Positions 1 through 6,514 of a stretch of 6,858 nucleotides of DNA are shown piece after piece. This DNA comes from UBA6136 sp041158345 (GTDB lineage: Bacteria > Pseudomonadota > Gammaproteobacteria > Methylococcales > Methylococcaceae), in assembly GCA_041158345.1 (NCBI GenBank), contig JBEBBO010000172.1:1-6858 (forward strand). Reading direction: 5' to 3'. Made by a program: the position numbers and the translations under genes. Every line of letters begins with the position of its first letter. Position 1 is the first letter of the stretch. Under the pieces are notes generated by a model that was given only the letters and a program-made list of their open reading frames with translations, was not told where the DNA came from and did no database searches.

Positions 1-1643
1 CCACCGGACGCCACGACGGTTTGATGTCTTGCCTCCCACGCGGCTTTCGCTGCCGCGTGAGCGGCTTCATCATTGGGATCCAGACCGACGGTGTCTTCTT
101 CCAGACTGCCACCCAACACGATGTCCGTACCACGACCGGCCATATTGGTCGCAATCGTGACGGCACCCGGCATACCGGCCTGGGCCACGATATGCGCTTC
201 CTGCTCATGATGCTTCGCATTCAGCACTTTATGCTCAATGCCTTTTTGACGCAGAAGATTGGAAATGAGCTCCGAGTTTTCAATGGAGGTCGTACCGACC
301 AAGACCGGCTGGCCCCGGGCCGCACAGGACTTCACATCCTCGGCGATCGCCGCGTACTTTTCACGCACGGTGAGGTACACAAGATCCCCCTGATCCTGTC
401 GCGCCATGATTCGATTGGGGGGAATACAAACGACTTCGAGCTTGTAGATCTCGTGGAATTCCGTCGCTTCCGTGTCCGCAGTCCCGGTCATTCCGGAAAG
501 CTTGCTGTAGAGCCGGAAGTAATTCTGGAACGTAATGGACGCCAGCGTCTGGTTTTCATTCTGGACGGGAACGCGTTCCTTGGCTTCAACCGCTTGATGT
601 AAGCCTTCTGACCAGCGACGTCCGGTCATGGCACGTCCGGTGAACTCATCGACGATGATAACCTGACCCTCACGAACGATGTAATCCACGTCGCGCTGGA
701 ACAGGGCATGCGCGCGAAGCGACGCATTGACATAGTGCATCAAGCGGATGTTCACCGCGTCATACAGGCTCTCGTTCGGCTGCATCAAGCCGGTTTCAAC
801 GAGCATTTTTTCGATTTTTTCGTGACCCTCTTCCGTGAGAAAAACCTGACGGGCCTTCTCATCCAGAGAGTAATCACCCGGCCCATTCTCGACTTCCTGT
901 TTGACGAGGGCCGGCATCAGGACCTGAATTTTTTGGTAGAGATCGCTCCGATCTTCCGTCGGACCTGAAATGATCAAAGGCGTCCGCGCTTCATCAATCA
1001 GGATCGAGTCGACTTCATCCACAATCGCAAAGCTGCGTTCGCGCTGGACCCGCTGATCCAGACTGAACGCCATATTGTCACGCAGGTAGTCGAAGCCAAA
1101 CTCGTTGTTGGTTCCGTAGGTAATATCTGCCGCGTAGGCTTCGCGGCGCTCTTCGGTATCCAGCTGGCTCAGGATGCATCCGACCGAGAGGCCCAGGAAG
1201 TTATAAAGCCGTCCCATCCATTCCGAGTCACGGCGTGCAAGGTAGTCATTTACCGTCACCACGTGAACACCCTTTGCAGGAAGCGCATTCAGATAGGCCG
1301 CCAGGGTCGCCACCAGCGTCTTGCCTTCACCCGTCTTCATTTCCGCAATCTTGCCGTCATGGAGGACCATGCCACCAATCAGCTGGACATCGAAGTGGCG
1401 CATATTAAGGACGCGCCACGAGGCCTCACGCACCGTTGCGAACGCCTCCGGCAAAAGACTATCCAAGGTTTCGCCCGCCGCCAGACGGTCACGGAATTCC
1501 TGGGTCTTTGCACTGAGCGCCTCGTCGGATAAGGCCTTGATTTCAGCCTCTAACGCATTGATGCGCTTGACGATTTTCTTCTTCTTGTTGACGATGCGGT
1601 CGTTTCGACTCCCAACGACCATCTTGACAAGGTTGCCTAGCAT
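1..1643 (-). CDS. secA: Preprotein translocase ATPase SecA (5' part, truncated by window edge)
   Basis: SecA is the cytoplasmic motor that uses ATP to push unfolded preproteins through SecYEG. The reading frame is open from the ATG at 1643 to the left edge (547 codons), so about the last 350 residues of a normal ~900-residue SecA lie outside. The N terminus (MLGNLVKMVVGSRNDR) matches the family. Walker A MKTGEGKT is at residues 102-109 and Walker B DEVD at 209-212, the same numbers as in E. coli. The preprotein cross-linking region contains VDEFTGR near 331-337. The second nucleotide-binding domain shows TNMAGRGTD at 499-507. The zinc-binding tail cannot be seen. A GGAAG Shine-Dalgarno (1653-1657) lies 9 nt before the start. 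It is divergent from dciA. No SecM-like leader gene precedes it, so E. coli-type SecM arrest control is not evident. Identification is certain from motifs and length-wise similarity. Confidence 0.98.
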   Translation of the reverse strand, partial: MLGNLVKMVVGSRNDRIVNKKKKIVKRINALEAEIKALSDEALSAKTQEFRDRLAAGETLDSLLPEAFATVREASWRVLNMRHFDVQLIGGMVLHDGKIAEMKTGEGKTLVATLAAYLNALPAKGVHVVTVNDYLARRDSEWMGRLYNFLGLSVGCILSQLDTEERREAYAADITYGTNNEFGFDYLRDNMAFSLDQRVQRERSFAIVDEVDSILIDEARTPLIISGPTEDRSDLYQKIQVLMPALVKQEVENGPGDYSLDEKARQVFLTEEGHEKIEKMLVETGLMQPNESLYDAVNIRLMHYVNASLRAHALFQRDVDYIVREGQVIIVDEFTGRAMTGRRWSEGLHQAVEAKERVPVQNENQTLASITFQNYFRLYSKLSGMTGTADTEATEFHEIYKLEVVCIPPNRIMARQDQGDLVYLTVREKYAAIAEDVKSCAARGQPVLVGTTSIENSELISNLLRQKGIEHKVLNAKHHEQEAHIVAQAGMPGAVTIATNMAGRGTDIVLGGSLEEDTVGLDPNDEAAHAAAKAAWEARHQTVVASG

Positions 1644-1681
1644 TACGGTGAGCTTCCGGTTTCGGGTAAGTTAATCGTGGA

Positions 1682-1711
1682 ATAATACCGCAAATCACGT
1701 CCACCTGACGA
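1682..1711 (-). promoter_or_regulatory. Candidate sigma-70-type promoter for secA
   Basis: On the minus strand a -10 element TATTAT (1682-1687, 5 of 6 matches to consensus) is preceded by an 18-nt spacer and a -35-like TCGTCA (1706-1711, 4 of 6). Transcription would begin near 1675, giving a leader of roughly 30 nt that contains the GGAAG ribosome binding site of secA. This is the best promoter match in the 101-bp secA/dciA spacer. It is inferred from consensus only. I found no convincing -10/-35 pair on the plus strand for dciA. Confidence 0.45.
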
Positions 1712-1744
1712 CCGTTAAGCCGGTAACCCCCCCTTCAAAACCCG

Positions 1745-2197
1745 ATGGCTCAGGCTCCAAAAACCCTCACCACCCTCCTTCAATCCGGGCTTGGCGGGAG
1801 TCTTCTGGCCGAATCCTTGAAACAGGCCGCCTTGAAGAAACAGATTCAGGACGCTCTTCCCGGCGCCCTAGGGGATCAGCTCGTGGGGTGCGGGTTCAGG
1901 CACGGCAACCTGACATTGGAGTGGTCCAGTAGCGCCGCGGCTAACCTCGGTCGCTTCCATGCACCCCGACTGATGTCGCTCCTAAGGGCCACGGGTTTAA
2001 CAGAGCTTAAAGAAGTCCGGACACGAACACGCCCGCCATCGGCGCAATCCCTGCCCATCCCAAAACCGAGGACACCGCCCACCGAATCGGTCATCGATCA
2101 CCTGGGGAGCATGACCGACCACATGCCGGAAGATCCCCTCCGGGATGCCTTCTTGCGCCTCACCGATACCCTCAAAAAGAAAAGGCGCAAACCCTAA
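1745..2197 (+). CDS. dciA: DciA-type DUF721 protein, DnaB helicase partner
   Basis: This 150-residue protein resembles the DUF721/DciA family. DciA proteins bind the replicative helicase DnaB and help it load; they are widespread in bacteria that lack the phage-derived DnaC or DnaI loaders. The N-terminal part (about residues 8-82) has the family pattern: a leading helix (TLTTLLQSGLGG), the PGALGDQLVGCGFRHGNL region, and a helix ending in RFHAPRLMSLLR. Residues 90-125 are rich in Pro, Arg, Ser and Thr and probably disordered; the tail KKKRRKP is very basic. The Trp often found after the strand (a SxAWAT-like motif, from memory) is replaced here (SSAAANLGRF). The ATG at 1745 is the only good start, because an in-frame TAA lies at 1724-1726 with no start codon between. 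No Shine-Dalgarno sequence is visible: a C-run and CAAAACCCG precede the start. The gene is divergent from secA and convergent with lpxC, the position where gammaproteobacteria such as Pseudomonas carry a DUF721 gene. Family assignment rests on pattern and context. Confidence 0.82.
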   Translation: MAQAPKTLTTLLQSGLGGSLLAESLKQAALKKQIQDALPGALGDQLVGCGFRHGNLTLEWSSSAAANLGRFHAPRLMSLLRATGLTELKEVRTRTRPPSAQSLPIPKPRTPPTESVIDHLGSMTDHMPEDPLRDAFLRLTDTLKKKRRKP

Positions 2198-2208
2198 GGG
2201 CTGCGCCT
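2174..2208 (-). terminator. Intrinsic terminator of lpxC, inside the end of dciA
   Basis: On the minus strand a perfect 7-bp stem (AGGCGCA at 2202-2208 paired with TGCGCCT at 2183-2189) may be extended inward by a CCC/GGG pairing around the loop. It is followed by a T-rich tract (TTTTCTTTTT, 2183-2174). This is the classical layout of a factor-independent terminator, starting about 24 nt after the lpxC stop codon. On the plus strand the same hairpin is followed only by CTCTTC, so it would be weaker for dciA, although the preceding A-tract is there. The dciA stop codon (2195-2197) falls in the loop, and the A-tract encodes the Lys-rich tail of DciA. Confidence 0.8.
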
Positions 2209-2231
2209 CTCTTCACCGCGGGCAAGTCCTC

Positions 2232-3146
2232 TTAATCGAGGGCACCTGCCAACTGGCTGTAGCAGATCGGAAGTACCTGCTCATTTTCAAAAGTCACCGC
2301 TTCCCACGCATCGGGTTGGCTCAGGAGCTGACGCAGCAACTGGTTGTTTAGACCATGACCCGACTTAAAGCCCGTGAAAGAACCAATCAGACTGTGTCCA
2401 AGCAGATACAAGTCACCAATCGCATCCAGGATCTTGTGCTTGACGAATTCATCGGAATACCGGAGACCGTCCTCATTCAGCACGCGATAGTTATCGACCA
2501 CAATGGCATTGTCCATACTGCCACCGAGCGCGAGCTTCCGCTTTCTTAACGCCTCGATGTCGCGCATGAATCCGAAGGTTCTCGCGCGGCTCACTTCCTT
2601 CACGAAAGACGTTGAAGAGAAGTCGATGGTCGCCGTCTGTGAATCCTCACTGAATGCCGGATGATCGAAGTCGATCGTGAAGCTGACTTTGAAGCCCTCG
2701 TATGGCTCGAACATCGCCCACTTGTCACCGTCCTGGACTTTGACCGGTTTCTTGATGCGAATGAAGCGCTTGGCCGCGTTTTGTTCTTCAACCCCTGCGG
2801 ACTGAATCAGAAACACAAAGGGTCCGGCGCTACCATCCATGATCGGCACTTCGGCTGCACTGACATCGATGTAAACGTTATCGATCCCGAGTCCTGCAAG
2901 CGCTGAGAGAAGATGCTCGACCGTTGATACCTTGATGCCGTCCCGGATCAACGTCGTTGACAGGGTGGTTTCACCGACGTTTTGCGGGGTGGCAGGGATG
3001 TCGACCGGCTCAGGAAGATCTACCCGGCGGAAGACGATGCCGGTATTTGGGGCCGCGGGCCTCAGGGACAGATACACCTTTTCGCCAGTATGTAGACCGA
3101 CGCCGGTGGCCTTGATGATGTTCTTCAGGGTTCTTTGCCTGATCAT
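2232..3146 (-). CDS. lpxC: UDP-3-O-acyl-N-acetylglucosamine deacetylase LpxC
   Basis: LpxC is the cytosolic zinc enzyme that removes acetate from UDP-3-O-acyl-GlcNAc, the committed step of lipid A synthesis. The 304-residue length fits the family (305 in E. coli). The start MIRQRTLKNIIKATGVGLHT matches the family N terminus. Expected catalytic residues are present: Glu77 and His78 (STVEHLLSAL), His237 and Asp241 (KHKILD), and His264 (KSGHGLNN), where His78, His237 and Asp241 should hold zinc, Glu77 is the general base and His264 the second catalytic residue. The ATG at 3146 is chosen because GGAG lies 7 nt before it; an in-frame GTG at 3218 would add 24 residues unlike the family. The C terminus (SQLAGALD) ends in Asp and lacks the non-polar LA/AVLA tail that FtsH recognises in E. 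coli. The gene follows ftsZ by 107 bp and ends at a terminator. Confidence 0.97.
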   Translation of the reverse strand: MIRQRTLKNIIKATGVGLHTGEKVYLSLRPAAPNTGIVFRRVDLPEPVDIPATPQNVGETTLSTTLIRDGIKVSTVEHLLSALAGLGIDNVYIDVSAAEVPIMDGSAGPFVFLIQSAGVEEQNAAKRFIRIKKPVKVQDGDKWAMFEPYEGFKVSFTIDFDHPAFSEDSQTATIDFSSTSFVKEVSRARTFGFMRDIEALRKRKLALGGSMDNAIVVDNYRVLNEDGLRYSDEFVKHKILDAIGDLYLLGHSLIGSFTGFKSGHGLNNQLLRQLLSQPDAWEAVTFENEQVLPICYSQLAGALD

Positions 3147-3153
3147 CCGGGTT

Positions 3154-3157
3154 CTCC
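3154..3157 (-). promoter_or_regulatory. Ribosome binding site that sets the lpxC start
   Basis: GGAG on the minus strand lies 7 nt upstream of the ATG at 3146. It supports the 304-residue LpxC over the longer reading frame opening at the GTG at 3218, whose upstream sequence is a GC-rich hairpin rather than a clear ribosome binding site. Confidence 0.7.
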
Positions 3158-3185
3158 AGATCACGTTTGTGTTTCCGGGCCTGCT

Positions 3186-3194
3186 CCCCCCCCC
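3186..3194. repeat. Nine-base G/C homopolymer in the lpxC leader
   Basis: Nine consecutive C on the plus strand (nine G in the lpxC sense strand) lie about 40 nt upstream of the lpxC start codon. Runs of this length can slip during replication. The run is between the ftsZ stop and the lpxC ribosome binding site, so a length change would alter the leader or promoter spacing, not the protein (if the start at 3146 is right). It may also be a sequencing or assembly weak point. Confidence 0.9.
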
Positions 3195-3217
3195 TTGGAG
3201 GGCCAGAACCGGGACCA

Positions 3218-3242
3218 CCGGGCCACCCTCAAGGTGACCCGG
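3218..3242 (-). other. Strong GC-rich hairpin in the ftsZ-lpxC spacer
   Basis: In the minus-strand transcript CCGGGUCACC (3242-3233) pairs with GGUGGCCCGG (3227-3218) over ten pairs, one of them a G-U wobble, with the loop UUGAG. It starts about 11 nt after the ftsZ stop codon. No T-tract follows, so it is not a standard intrinsic terminator. The wobble pairs properly only in the minus-strand RNA, which fits a role in the ftsZ-lpxC transcript, such as protecting the ftsZ 3' end, a processing site or partial attenuation. The role is inferred. Confidence 0.6.
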
Positions 3243-3253
3243 CCAGGTTCGCC

Positions 3254-4408
3254 TTAGTCCGCCTGACGACGAAGGAAGGCAGGGATATCGAGGTATTCGA
3301 GATCCATTTCGCGCTCTTTCTTCGATTCAGCGCGGGGCTCCAATTGCGAATGCTTTCGAGCAACAGCCGGACGACGGGTCATCTCGGTGTAGTCGATTTC
3401 ACCCGTGTTCTTGTGAACGATGGTGAGCTTCGGCTCACTGGCGGCACGTGCGCCCGAGAGACCCGTAGCGACCACCGTAACGCGAATCTCATCGTGAAGA
3501 TCCGGATCAATGACGGTGCCGATGACAACCGCCGCATCATCCGATGCAAATTCACGAACGACATTGCCCACTTCGTCAAACTCGCCAATGGCCATATCCA
3601 TGCCACCCGTGATATTGACGAGGATGCCACGAGCACCCTGAAGGTTGATGTCTTCCAGCAAGGGGCTTGCAATCGCCGCTTCAGCGGCTTCGCGCGCACG
3701 GTTTTCGCCATGTCCCACGCCGGTTCCCATCATGGCCAACCCCATCTCGGACATGATCGTCCTGACGTCAGCAAAGTCGACGTTGATCAAACCGGGACGG
3801 GTGATCAGGTCCGCAATACCCTGAACCGCGCCCAACAGCACATCGTTGGCAGCGGCAAAAGCCTTCATGAGGGAGACGTCGCGACCCAGAACCGGCAACA
3901 GCTTTTCGTTCGGAATCGTAATCAGCGAGTCAACAAACTGGGAGAGCTCATCGATGCCCTTTTCCGCCAGTTCCTTCCGGCGTTTGCCTTCGAAAGCGAA
4001 AGGCTTGGTCACGACGGCAACGGTCAGAATTCCCGCCTCCTTGGCGATTTCCGCAATCACAGGCGCTGCACCCGTCCCGGTGCCGCCGCCCATGCCCGCC
4101 GTGATAAACACCATGTCCGCGCCTTCCAGAACTTCCAGAATGCGATCACGGTCATCGAGAGCGGCCTGACGGCCAATCTCAGGGTTGGCTCCCGCACCCA
4201 GCCCCTTGGTCAGCGCCGTACCCAGCTGAATGACAGAACGGGCTCCAAGGCTCTTCAGTGCCTGAGCATCCGTATTGGCGCAGATGAAGTCGACACCGTC
4301 GACATTGCTGCTGACCATGTGATTGACCGCATTGCCGCCGCCGCCACCGACGCCGACGACCTTAATGACCGCGTTTTGACTGTAGGAATCCACAATTTCA
4401 AATTTCAT
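3254..4408 (-). CDS. ftsZ: Cell division GTPase FtsZ
   Basis: FtsZ is the tubulin homologue that polymerises with GTP into the midcell Z-ring and recruits the divisome. The protein is complete at 384 residues (383 in E. coli). The N-terminal GTP-binding domain has the glycine loop GVGGGGGNAVNHM (about 19-31) and the tubulin signature GGGTGTG (107-113). The T7 loop NVDFADVRT (209-217) supplies Asp211 and Asp214, which complete the GTPase site of the neighbouring subunit. A C-terminal core domain runs to about 318. A charged, poorly conserved linker (about 320-368) follows, and then the tail EYLDIPAFLRRQAD (371-384), the peptide that docks on FtsA and ZipA. AGGGG (4416-4420) lies 7 nt before the ATG. 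The gene follows ftsA by 27 bp, the usual arrangement. No residue needed for activity appears to be missing. Confidence 0.99.
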   Translation of the reverse strand: MKFEIVDSYSQNAVIKVVGVGGGGGNAVNHMVSSNVDGVDFICANTDAQALKSLGARSVIQLGTALTKGLGAGANPEIGRQAALDDRDRILEVLEGADMVFITAGMGGGTGTGAAPVIAEIAKEAGILTVAVVTKPFAFEGKRRKELAEKGIDELSQFVDSLITIPNEKLLPVLGRDVSLMKAFAAANDVLLGAVQGIADLITRPGLINVDFADVRTIMSEMGLAMMGTGVGHGENRAREAAEAAIASPLLEDINLQGARGILVNITGGMDMAIGEFDEVGNVVREFASDDAAVVIGTVIDPDLHDEIRVTVVATGLSGARAASEPKLTIVHKNTGEIDYTEMTRRPAVARKHSQLEPRAESKKEREMDLEYLDIPAFLRRQAD

Positions 4409-4429
4409 TTCACCACCCCTGATTGAATT

Positions 4430-4438
4430 GTTATATCA
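4430..4438 (-). promoter_or_regulatory. Possible extended -10 promoter for ftsZ
   Basis: The minus strand reads TGATATAAC, an extended -10 motif (TGn followed by TATAAC, 5 of 6 to consensus), in which the TGA is also the ftsA stop codon. No -35 hexamer is recognisable at 16-19 nt, which extended -10 promoters can tolerate. Initiation near 4423 would leave a short leader of about 15 nt that still includes the AGGGG ribosome binding site. Extra ftsZ promoters inside or after ftsA are known in other bacteria; this one is only a sequence match. Confidence 0.3.
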
Positions 4439-5671
4439 AAAATGTCCTGAGAACCACGTCTTCATGCGATTCCACATCCCCCGGAATCCTGGCCCCACGG
4501 ACCCAAAATGCTCTCCATGCTGGTGCTGCTGCCGTCCAAACATCAACAAACCCGCCCCGGTTGCATAGGCGGAATTACGGACCACTTCATTCAAGCCGGT
4601 AATGACCTGCGGCATGCCGATCCGTACCGGAACATGAAAAATTTCTTCTGCCAACTCCGTCAAACCCTCAACCTGGGCGCTGCCCCCGCTGAGGACGATG
4701 CCGGCCGCGATCAGGTCCTCGAAACCGCTCCGACGAAGTTCTGCCTGCACGAGGAGCAGCAACTCCTCATAACGCGGCTCCACAATTTCAGCCAGATTGA
4801 GCCTTGAAATCTGACGAATCGGGCGCTCGCCGATACTGGGCACCTCAATCAGATCCTCAAGGCTCGCCAACTGCGCCAGTGCACAGGCGTGCTTGATCTT
4901 GATCTCCTCGGCAAATTGCGTGGGGGTTCTCAGTGCGACAGCGATGTCATTGGTGACTTGATCGCCCGCAATCGGAATAACGGCCGTGTGACGAATGGCG
5001 CCATCGGTGAAAACCGCAATGTCGGTGGTTCCACCGCCGATATCGACCAGGCAGACGCCCAGATCCTTTTCATCATCCGTCAGGACCGCCGCACTGGAGG
5101 CCAGCTGTTCAAGAATGATGTCCTCAACTTCAAGGCCACACCGGCGGATGCACTTGACGATGTTTTGGGCCGCACTGACGGCGCCCGTGACAATGTGAAC
5201 GCGCGCTTCCAGCCGAATGCCGGACATGCCAACGGGTTCCTTGATGCCTTCTTGCCGGTCAATCACATACTCCTGCGGGAGGATGTGAAGAATCTTTTGG
5301 TCCGCCGGGATAGCGACCGCTCGAGCGGAATCGATGACTCGATCGACATCGCCCTGGGTCACCTCTTTGTCCTTGATGGCAACGATGCCATGGGAGTTCA
5401 TGCTGATGATGTGACTTCCAGCAATCCCTGCATAGACGGAATTAATCCGGCAGCCCGCCATGAGCTCCGCTTCATCGACCGCACGCTGAATCGATTGGAC
5501 CGTGCTTTCGAGGTTGACCACAACCCCCTTCTTCAATCCCTTGGACGCGTGGGTCCCAAGCCCGACCACTTCGATATCGCCATCTGGGTTGATCTCACCC
5601 ACGATACAGGCCACCTTGGAGGTACCAATATCCAATCCGACGATCAGATTGCGATCTGATTTCTTAGCCAT
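4436..5671 (-). CDS. ftsA: Cell division protein FtsA
   Basis: FtsA is an actin-fold ATPase that tethers FtsZ filaments to the inner membrane and signals to the septal synthesis proteins. It is full length at 411 residues (420 in E. coli). Visible motifs are the phosphate-1 loop GLDIGTSKV (12-20), the 1C domain typical of FtsA (about 84-160, including LPQEYVID and EGIKEPVGMSG), the phosphate-2 motif VDIGGGTTDIAV (209-220), the adenosine motif IVLSGGSAQVEGL (325-337), and a C-terminal amphipathic helix (RGMWNRMKTWFSGHF, 397-411) that should insert in the membrane. The ribosome binding site is poor: GCGGG ends 10 nt and AGGGG 14 nt before the ATG, hinting at reliance on translation coming from upstream. 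The gene is 58 bp after ftsQ and 27 bp before ftsZ. Identification is certain. Confidence 0.98.
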   Translation of the reverse strand: MAKKSDRNLIVGLDIGTSKVACIVGEINPDGDIEVVGLGTHASKGLKKGVVVNLESTVQSIQRAVDEAELMAGCRINSVYAGIAGSHIISMNSHGIVAIKDKEVTQGDVDRVIDSARAVAIPADQKILHILPQEYVIDRQEGIKEPVGMSGIRLEARVHIVTGAVSAAQNIVKCIRRCGLEVEDIILEQLASSAAVLTDDEKDLGVCLVDIGGGTTDIAVFTDGAIRHTAVIPIAGDQVTNDIAVALRTPTQFAEEIKIKHACALAQLASLEDLIEVPSIGERPIRQISRLNLAEIVEPRYEELLLLVQAELRRSGFEDLIAAGIVLSGGSAQVEGLTELAEEIFHVPVRIGMPQVITGLNEVVRNSAYATGAGLLMFGRQQHQHGEHFGSVGPGFRGMWNRMKTWFSGHF

Positions 5672-5729
5672 GTAATGAGAACCCGCCCCTGAATTCGTGA
5701 TGTATTCTTGTTTGCATGGTCACCGCGCG

Positions 5730-6509
5730 CTAGCCATGCCCTTCTGATCCGGCAGCAGCGGGCGTAACCGCCGGCTGCGCCTTCCAGCTGATTGCAAATC
5801 CCCGCGGATAACGCAAATCCACTGTTTTGATCTCGGATTGATGCTGTTCCTGCAAGTGCGGCAGGAGCTCCAGCAAACGCGCCGTAGATTCCACTGGCGA
5901 GACATTGCCGTAGGTAATCTCCAGGCCGCTTGCCAGCGTTGCCGTCCATGCCAAACGTTCGCTCAAACTAAGCTTGACCACGCGGGTACCGGTTGCAGCA
6001 AACTGTTGATCCAACTGCCCCTGCATCGCCAAGACCTCACGCTCCCGGCCCACCGGGCCCTTCAGCACCGGCAAATGATCAAAATCGACCTTCGATGCCG
6101 GTCGGTTGAAGACTTCTCCGGTCGAAGAGATCAGCTGGCGATCCCCCCAACGGGCCACCGGATCCAGTTCGTCGACCTGAAACACGAGGGTATCCGGCCA
6201 GACGCGGCTCACGGTTACGTCGCCGACCCATGGCACCTCACGAGCGGCAGTCTCCAGCGCAGCCAAACTGGTCGTCAGAAAGCTGCCTTGGATCAGCGGT
6301 TGGATAGCCGTCTCGAACTGCTGAGGTTCCAAGCCCTCAAAGGCACCCTCCACCCGAACAAACCGGATCGGCGTCGACTTTTCAAACGCCCGAACCGCCG
6401 CATCACGCTCATAAAAACCCACCAGAACGCTCAGCCCCATCAACGCACCCAGAATCACCCTTAAGGGACGTACACTGGATTTACGCTGGTAACGGCGAAC
6501 TCTGGCCAT
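5730..6509 (-). CDS. ftsQ: Cell division protein FtsQ
   Basis: FtsQ is a bitopic inner-membrane protein that joins FtsB and FtsL and links early and late divisome proteins. The protein is 259 residues (276 in E. coli). A short, very basic cytoplasmic N terminus (RVRRYQRK...RPLR, 3-17) precedes one membrane helix (about 18-32). The periplasmic POTRA domain follows at about 46-116 (IRFVRVEGAF to VFQVDELDPVARW), including the conserved PWVGDVTVSRVWPDTL stretch (93-108). The beta domain runs from about 120 to 243 (STGEVF, LPVLKGP, VDLRYPRGFAISW). The tail is an Ala/Pro-rich stretch. The ATG at 6509 follows the ddl stop by only 5 bp, so ftsQ is probably translated in coupling with ddl. FtsQ is variable in sequence; assignment rests on this topology, the POTRA and beta-domain patterns, and position between ddl and ftsA. 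Confidence 0.95.
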   Translation of the reverse strand: MARVRRYQRKSSVRPLRVILGALMGLSVLVGFYERDAAVRAFEKSTPIRFVRVEGAFEGLEPQQFETAIQPLIQGSFLTTSLAALETAAREVPWVGDVTVSRVWPDTLVFQVDELDPVARWGDRQLISSTGEVFNRPASKVDFDHLPVLKGPVGREREVLAMQGQLDQQFAATGTRVVKLSLSERLAWTATLASGLEITYGNVSPVESTARLLELLPHLQEQHQSEIKTVDLRYPRGFAISWKAQPAVTPAAAGSEGHG

Positions 6510-6514
6510 ATTGC

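Noticed and set aside
21..968. Open frames on the plus strand at the left edge (21-602 and 708-968)
   Set aside because: They are antisense to secA, whose Walker and DEAD motifs are in frame through this whole region.
1711..1733. Short inverted repeat and a C7 run in the secA/dciA spacer as a possible operator
   Set aside because: The repeat arms are only four bases (ACCG/CGGT), which is within chance, and the C-run is not associated with a recognisable site.
3147..3218. A longer LpxC starting at the in-frame GTG at 3218
   Set aside because: The extra 24 residues (rich in Gly and Val) do not match the family N terminus, they cross the G9 run, and a good ribosome binding site sits right before the ATG at 3146.
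3167..4426. A 419-codon open frame on the plus strand opposite all of ftsZ
   Set aside because: It is antisense to an unambiguous ftsZ, its product resembles no family I know, and its openness is explained by the codon use of ftsZ.
4889..5659. A 256-codon open frame on the plus strand opposite ftsA
   Set aside because: It lies wholly within the certain ftsA gene on the other strand, with no family resemblance and no promoter or ribosome binding site of note.
5838..6464. A 208-codon plus-strand frame opposite ftsQ
   Set aside because: It is the antisense of ftsQ, with His/Arg/Gln-rich nonsense composition typical of shadow frames.
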